From Yersinia thracica (lineage in GTDB: Bacteria; Pseudomonadota; Gammaproteobacteria; Enterobacterales; Enterobacteriaceae), in NCBI RefSeq assembly GCF_902170565.1, contig NZ_CABHXX010000110.1, positions 82,610 to 146,609 of the forward strand: a DNA stretch of 64,000 bases. The letters are read 5' to 3'. Position numbers and translations under genes: made by a program. This document shows positions 59,210 to 64,000 of the stretch, one piece after another (within the stretch, counting starts at the first letter, position 1; each line of letters begins with the position of its first letter). Under the pieces are notes generated by a model. It was not told the origin of the DNA. It was given only the letters and a program-made list of their open reading frames with translations, and did no database searches.

Positions 59210-59722
59210 ATGAAAAACTTGCAGAAATTTGCTACGCCTTTATTGGCGTCGTTAGCTGTCGCCTTCACATTTAATGCTCAAGCTGTTCAACGGGATATTA
59301 CGATTACCGCCGATGTTGATGCCAGTATTGATATAACACATGCTGATGGAACTGCACTTCCGGGGACAATTAAACTGCAATATATTCCTGGACGTGGGCT
59401 GGCACCGACGACCATTAGCACCAAAATTTGGAGTAATAGTGCGACTTCAAATGTGAATGTTTCTCTGCTTAATGCCGCTCAAATGCGTAATGCCGTTACC
59501 GGTACGGCCGTCCCGTTAACCGTATCACTCGGCGCAGATGAAAAAGCCTTAACGACCACGGCAACATCCTTCACTTATGCCAGCTTATTCCCTAATGGCG
59601 TAGCGAATGGTTCTAATATTCTGCCACTTAAGTTTGCGCAAACAACACAAGGGATTTTGGCAACAGGCTCTTACAGTGGTGTGGTCAACCTTCTCATCAC
59701 CCAGGCGACTACGGCACCGTAA
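59210..59722 (+). CDS. Class 5 (CS1/CFA/I-type) major fimbrial subunit
   Basis: A 170-residue pilin. The signal peptide ends FNAQA, and the mature protein begins VQRDITITADVDASIDI, matching the CfaB/CooA start VEKNITVTASVDPVIDL; the block ADGTALPGTIKLQYIPG also matches. The C-terminus GSYSGVVNLLITQ is the usual final strand. No cysteines, as in this class and unlike type 1 pilins. It is in second position, as in cfaABCE. AAAGGG precedes the ATG. Confidence 0.92.
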   Translation: MKNLQKFATPLLASLAVAFTFNAQAVQRDITITADVDASIDITHADGTALPGTIKLQYIPGRGLAPTTISTKIWSNSATSNVNVSLLNAAQMRNAVTGTAVPLTVSLGADEKALTTTATSFTYASLFPNGVANGSNILPLKFAQTTQGILATGSYSGVVNLLITQATTAP

Positions 59723-59786
59723 ATTTACCGATTCCTTTATGTGTTGGGGGATGGACATCCCCTATTTAGTGAGCGTTGTTGGGAAT

Positions 59787-62489
59787 ATGACCTTGAAAAT
59801 CGACGTTGCTATTATTCTATTCACAGCCAGTATTATCTCTTTCTCTGTGATGGGTAAAAACCTGGCTCCAGTCGGGTTTGAATCAATTGCGACTGGGCAG
59901 CATGAGTGGGTCGATGTCAGGCTTTATGGCCGTTCATTTGGGCTATTTGAAGCAACAGTTTCTTTTGAAAATGTCCTATTTTTGGCACCTGCCGTAATTG
60001 CTCAGGCTATTGAAGCTGATTATAGCGACTCGTCAGATTTACATGATCTTTTAATACAAAAACTTAGCTCGCCCTTAGCGCGTAATGGAGATAAAGCGTG
60101 CAGTAGCAATGGCGCGGCACCGGGCTGTGATTATTTAGAGACCCAAACGTTGGCCATTATTTACGATGAAAACAACGCGCGGGTTAATCTCTTTTTAAAT
60201 AAAGAGGTTATTCCGAAATCTGATAGTGCTGACTCACCTTATCATCAGGCTAGTCTCGACACGAATAATGCGTTTATTCATCAGCAGAGTCTTCATTTTG
60301 TTGCGGATAAAGATTATCAGACACTCTCATTGCTAGGCTCAGGGGCGCTGGGTATAACTTCTACCACTTATCTGGATATGGATTGGGATTATCTTACGCA
60401 GCAATCTCGCCAGCAAAGTCATCAACAGATTAATATTAACAATGCCTTTCTTCGACAGGAACTGGGCAAACAGCACTATATTCAAGCCGGTAGAATGGAT
60501 TCGCGCCATATATTTAGTCGGGCGGGCGGGAATATCAGTTTTAATCAACTGCCTCTGGGTAATATTGAAGGTTTGCGCATAGGTTCAACATTATCGTGGC
60601 TTAATGACGCTAAATCTGGGCAAGGAACACCGCTGACCCTGTTTATCACGCGACCCTCACGGGTGGATGCTTTTCGTGGACAACAGCTTCTGGGGACCTT
60701 TTATCTTGATGCCGGAGCACAGCAGCTTGATACCGGTAATTTCCCTCATGGTAGCTACAGCGTGACCTTGCAAATTTATGAGGATAATCGTCTCACTCGT
60801 TCTGAAATCCTACCTTTTACCCGGACAGGCACCAGTGCCAATCGCCAGACACAGTGGTTTCTTCAGGGAGGGCAGATTACTGATACTGAAACCTCATTAA
60901 TGGATAGTCAGCAAGATGAAAATAAGTCCATTTATCAGAGTGGCGTCAAATTGGCACTGCTTCCTGCTGTTGATCTGACCGCTGGGCTGGCCGTGACGGA
61001 CAAAAACAGTTTTTGGGAATCAGTTATCGACTGGGAACACGGGTTTGACAACCAATTTTTTGATGGCGTGATGAGCACCAGAGTCAGTTACTTAAAGGGA
61101 ACTGATGGTTCAAGTGGCAATACCCAGCAAGTCACCTACAACAATGGATTTTCACTGAGCCTTTACCGTGCTATTCAGGCGGCTCCTAATTGTGATAGTC
61201 ACCTGTCAGGACAATATGGATTCAGTGGCTGTAGCCAAACCAGTAGCCTGTTATTCAGTGTGCCCCTACGCAGTTGGTACTTGAACCTCGGGTATATCGC
61301 TAACCGCAATAACGGGCGTTATAGCTATAGCGACCATGGGCAAGAACAGGGGGGGCTGGCCTATCAAACGGTGCGCACAACTCAGAGCGGATCGCGGACG
61401 CAAAGCTGGCAGGGCGGGGTTAGCCGAGGGTTTAACTTACAGGGCATTAATATCAATACCAGTACCAACGTGTTTGCGACTCAACAAGATGGTGGGCAAA
61501 AGCGGGATCTGGGTGCTTTTACACAACTTTCACTCTCTTGGGTAAAACCCTCAAGTGCCAGTTCATTGGGCATGAATTATCAATCGAGCCGAACGAATGG
61601 CAGCCAGTTGTCCTATACCGGGAGTCAGAGTTGGTATTTTGATGAGGAAAATCAGCAAGAACTGGGAGTGACCTTTAATGGCACTGATGCTAATTCACTG
61701 AATAGTTCTGCCTATGGCCGTACCCGTGGTCGTTATGGTAATGCGGATTTGCGGCTCACTGCCGCTTCGGTAAATCGCTCATTGAGCAGCAGTGGCAGTT
61801 ACAGTTCCGCTTTGGCTATCTCCCGATCAGGAGGGTATTGGGGGCAATGGGGCTCGGGGCAACCCGCCGCCGCAATCGGAGTCAGGGTTGAGAATCCAGA
61901 CCAGAGTCAGGATAGCCATATTGATGTCGCCGTGGATGGAGTAGGGCACGCCAGTGTGAGAGGCCAAGGGCGTGCGTTATTTTCCGTGCCTGCCTACACC
62001 GCAACACAGGTGACAGTTAATGATTCAATGATAGCGACGCTTGGCGTGCGCAGTGAGATAACCAAGGGCAACGGGCAGCATTCGCTGTTTATGGCCCCCG
62101 GGCAATTGTATGTGCGTCAAGTGCATATCGTGTCGCGCTATACCTATCTGGGCCGGTTAATGCTCGACAATAACACGCCGTTAGAAAGGGCGACGCCGCT
62201 CAATGTCAGGGCATGGTCTGCCCTGGGGGGTGGGGCATTTACACTGGAAACTGACAGCCAGATCAAACACTTATATCTGATGCGCGATACGGCGATGTAC
62301 CAATGTGCTTTCACCGTGCAGCACACCAAAGACGTGGTGAGTTATGTGGGGCAGAGCCAGTGTCAGCCGGTTGAGCTGGCCAGCATCCCCGAACTCTTGC
62401 AGCAGCAGGCCAAAATAGTGCTGACACGGCAGGCAATGCCGCTACCCGCCACCGCCCAGCGGCAAAGTAATCAGCGGAACAATGAATAA
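59787..62489 (+). CDS. Class 5 fimbrial outer-membrane usher (CfaC/CooC-like)
   Basis: A 900-residue alpha-type usher. A signal peptide (IDVAIILFTASIISFSVMG) precedes a short N-terminal domain, a beta-barrel rich in alternating aromatic residues (SVPLRSWYLNLGYIANRNNGRYSYSD), and a C-terminal domain with two cysteines (MYQCAF and SQCQPVE). A DNAFIHQQS-type plug region lies before the barrel. ATG 59787 is chosen for the signal peptide; in-frame ATGs at 59751 and 59607 lack one. It exports and assembles the pilus. Confidence 0.88.
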   Translation: MTLKIDVAIILFTASIISFSVMGKNLAPVGFESIATGQHEWVDVRLYGRSFGLFEATVSFENVLFLAPAVIAQAIEADYSDSSDLHDLLIQKLSSPLARNGDKACSSNGAAPGCDYLETQTLAIIYDENNARVNLFLNKEVIPKSDSADSPYHQASLDTNNAFIHQQSLHFVADKDYQTLSLLGSGALGITSTTYLDMDWDYLTQQSRQQSHQQININNAFLRQELGKQHYIQAGRMDSRHIFSRAGGNISFNQLPLGNIEGLRIGSTLSWLNDAKSGQGTPLTLFITRPSRVDAFRGQQLLGTFYLDAGAQQLDTGNFPHGSYSVTLQIYEDNRLTRSEILPFTRTGTSANRQTQWFLQGGQITDTETSLMDSQQDENKSIYQSGVKLALLPAVDLTAGLAVTDKNSFWESVIDWEHGFDNQFFDGVMSTRVSYLKGTDGSSGNTQQVTYNNGFSLSLYRAIQAAPNCDSHLSGQYGFSGCSQTSSLLFSVPLRSWYLNLGYIANRNNGRYSYSDHGQEQGGLAYQTVRTTQSGSRTQSWQGGVSRGFNLQGININTSTNVFATQQDGGQKRDLGAFTQLSLSWVKPSSASSLGMNYQSSRTNGSQLSYTGSQSWYFDEENQQELGVTFNGTDANSLNSSAYGRTRGRYGNADLRLTAASVNRSLSSSGSYSSALAISRSGGYWGQWGSGQPAAAIGVRVENPDQSQDSHIDVAVDGVGHASVRGQGRALFSVPAYTATQVTVNDSMIATLGVRSEITKGNGQHSLFMAPGQLYVRQVHIVSRYTYLGRLMLDNNTPLERATPLNVRAWSALGGGAFTLETDSQIKHLYLMRDTAMYQCAFTVQHTKDVVSYVGQSQCQPVELASIPELLQQQAKIVLTRQAMPLPATAQRQSNQRNNE

Positions 62490-62498
62490 GGATAATCG

Positions 62499-63608
62499 GT
62501 GCTAAATATCATATTGCTACTGCTCGTCACACTGGCCGGGTCTATGAGCGCGGCCTATGCTGACAGGCAGAACCCTTCCGGGCGAACCACCGTGATTAAT
62601 ATCGGTTTTGATAAAATGTCAGTGCCGAGCCGGGTACCTATTTGGACCAATGAAAGCGGGGGCTACGATACCGAGGACGGGCCTAAATGGGCGCGAAATA
62701 CCTTAGTGTGTCTGTCGAACGCCAATGCCCAATATGGCCAGTGCCAGGCAGAACCGGTTTGGCACGACGAAAATGTCGAGGTGGTTCCCTATCTAATACC
62801 GTTAATTTTTACTGAAACAACCACCAATAAACAAATTTCACTGAATATTTATACTCTTAAGACACACTCTCCAACTACGGTTGCTCTAGAAAGACGACCT
62901 TATATCGCCCAATTAATTAGAGACGCCAATGAAACGAGTTTTACCGCTTATATCCCTGCCAGTGAGATGGCTAAATTGCCTACCGCAGGGGTATGGAGAG
63001 CTGAGTTAAGAATGGCGCTCATGCAGTGGGTCAATACAAAATTGTTTGACTGGCGGGCGACCATCACACTTCGGGTGACGGACTATGGTAATCAGCAAAT
63101 TTACCTGCCGCAATTTGGCAACAGTGCGCCGCAGGTTGATTTAGGTTTGCAGTTAACCACACCGGGTTCCGTTGCCAGGCCCTCCACCATGAAAGGCAGT
63201 AAAGCCCTGGATATGTGCTTGTATGACGGCAATGATGGGGCCAGTAATCGTATTAGTTTACTGCTCCAGGATGAGGGCGGCCCGGCTAGCGGGCGTGGTC
63301 AGGGCATGTTTTCGGTGTATCGCACGGGTGCGGATAAAACCAATCAGCGCAACCGGTTGGACTATAGCGTTTCTATCATTAACCCGACGACCAATCGCCC
63401 TCAGTCCGTGACCAATGGCAGTGAACTTATCTGGACTGGCACCAACCGAGGCCCATTGCGGCGAGTGGTGTTACCGGGTCAATTGAACTCGGTATTATGT
63501 GTTCCGGCACCGATAGAATTGGTGACGCCAGAGTTTAATCTCGCCAGTAAAGCTTCCGGGCGTTATAGCGGGAGGTTGCGAATTATTTATACACCGACAA
63601 CTCAGTAG
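62499..63608 (+). CDS. Class 5 fimbrial tip adhesin (CfaE/CooD-like)
   Basis: A 369-residue minor tip subunit. GTG 62499 is preceded by AAGGA. Signal peptide ends AAYA. The adhesin domain (about 22-200) carries LVCLSNANAQYGQC with a conserved disulfide and AYIPASEMAKLPTAGVWRAEL, which parallels CfaE LYIPAGELNKLPFGGVWNA; the pilin domain follows (KALDMCLYDG, LNSVLCVPA). It probably binds host or surface glycans and starts pilus assembly. The stop lies in a small tandem repeat. Confidence 0.9.
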   Translation: MLNIILLLLVTLAGSMSAAYADRQNPSGRTTVINIGFDKMSVPSRVPIWTNESGGYDTEDGPKWARNTLVCLSNANAQYGQCQAEPVWHDENVEVVPYLIPLIFTETTTNKQISLNIYTLKTHSPTTVALERRPYIAQLIRDANETSFTAYIPASEMAKLPTAGVWRAELRMALMQWVNTKLFDWRATITLRVTDYGNQQIYLPQFGNSAPQVDLGLQLTTPGSVARPSTMKGSKALDMCLYDGNDGASNRISLLLQDEGGPASGRGQGMFSVYRTGADKTNQRNRLDYSVSIINPTTNRPQSVTNGSELIWTGTNRGPLRRVVLPGQLNSVLCVPAPIELVTPEFNLASKASGRYSGRLRIIYTPTTQ

Positions 63609-63645
63609 AGCACCTATAACTCAGTAGAGCACCTATAACTCAGTG
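63599..63645 (+). repeat. 19-base tandem repeat spanning the tip adhesin stop
   Basis: AACTCAGTAGAGCACCTAT at 63599-63617 and 63618-63636, plus a 9-base third copy. The TAG of the adhesin gene lies in the first copy. Confidence 0.93.
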
Positions 63646-63914
63646 ATGTACTCTCAGGCCTGGTTCCCTAACCTCGGTTAAGTTGCTTTTGTATACATCA
63701 CTCTCTATTCACGAATATTTCATTTTGCTTAAAATATCGACCAATATCCGGTTATTTTAGCAGCATTAGCTATTTTTAGGGATTTATGTAGAGGATTTTA
63801 AGATATAAATATATCGATTCTTGTTTCAGTTGTGTTTATATATTTAGTAATAGAATCCCCTTCCTTAAATTATGTTGATGAGAAATTTTATGTTATTGGA
63901 TACCAGGTGATAAA
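63646..63914. other. AT-rich gap after the fimbrial operon
   Basis: No gene or strong terminator was seen. The region probably contains the promoter for the gene starting at 63915. Confidence 0.4.
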
Positions 63915-64000
63915 ATGGATAATAACTATAAAGTAGTAGTGGTTGATTCTTCATCTCTGTTTTTTTTAGGATTAAGGATAATTCTTAAAGACTCACACAG
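63915..64000 (+). CDS. Start of a putative response regulator/LuxR-type gene (cut by window end)
   Basis: ATG 63915 with AGGTGA 6 bases before it. The 28 visible codons read YKVVVVDSSSLFFLGLRIIL, the first strand and helix of a receiver-like domain found in FimZ/NarL-type regulators, with an aspartate at the end of the first strand. Only the N-terminus is visible. Next to a fimbrial operon, a pilus regulator is a fair guess. Confidence 0.5.
   Translation, partial: MDNNYKVVVVDSSSLFFLGLRIILKDSH

Overview
This window is chromosomal DNA from a gammaproteobacterium of the order Enterobacterales, almost certainly the genus Yersinia (most likely an environmental or enterocolitica-group species; the species cannot be fixed from sequence alone). 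The reasons are enteric-type synteny of many housekeeping genes (rpoN-lpt-kds, mla, murA, deg, rplM-rpsI, ssp, glt, arcB, lpoA, rsmI-rnpB), near-identity of the proteins to enteric families, and many ERIC-type palindromic repeats (127-bp class, plus shortened, enlarged and tandem versions).

Layout. (1) 1-6.9 kb: the 3' part of a catabolic operon of the DgaE/DgaF type (DUF4310 membrane protein end, amidohydrolase, PLP-dependent ammonia lyase, KDPG-type aldolase), then a secreted lactonase and a PRD-EIIB-EIIA transcription activator. (2) 6.9-7.5 kb: a HigBA toxin-antitoxin pair with a palindromic operator over its promoter. (3) 7.5-15.3 kb: mgtA with a very long leader and a textbook PhoP box, divergent from treR, followed by treB-treC with a perfect TreR operator. 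(4) 15.4-17.7 kb: ridA, pyrI, pyrB with the pyrL attenuator. (5) 17.7-18.35 kb: an unexplained GC-rich, hairpin-rich non-coding block. (6) 18.35-26.5 kb, minus strand: npr, rapZ, ptsN, hpf, rpoN, lptB, lptA, lptC, kdsC, kdsD, yrbG. (7) 26.9-31.9 kb, plus strand: mlaFEDCB, ibaG, murA. (8) 32-40.1 kb: degS, degQ, zapG, zapE, rplM, rpsI, sspA, sspB and an unrecognised secreted protein. (9) 40.4-53.9 kb: gltBD, yhcC, arcB, elbB, mtgA, dolP, diaA, yraN. (10) 53.9-57.6 kb: a tandem ERIC-like array, lpoA, rsmI, RNase P RNA. (11) 57.6-64 kb: an AT-rich accessory segment downstream of rnpB with a complete class 5 (CS1/CFA/I-like, alpha) fimbrial operon (chaperone, major pilin, usher, tip adhesin) and the start of a putative LuxR/response-regulator gene cut by the window end.

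How the genes work together. Most of the window is envelope and stress biology: lptABC, kdsCD and mla build and maintain the outer membrane, murA, mtgA and lpoA make peptidoglycan, degS, degQ and dolP watch envelope quality, and rpoN, npr, ptsN, rapZ and hpf link nitrogen-PTS signalling to amino-sugar synthesis and ribosome hibernation. gltBD and arcB add nitrogen assimilation and redox sensing. Accessory parts are the 5' catabolic operon, the TA pair and the 3' fimbrial operon. No CRISPR array, prophage, complete insertion sequence or tRNA was seen. The least understood pieces are the dga-like operon, the two proline-containing reading frames in the mgtA leader, and the ways ERIC repeats have been built into gene ends and leaders.
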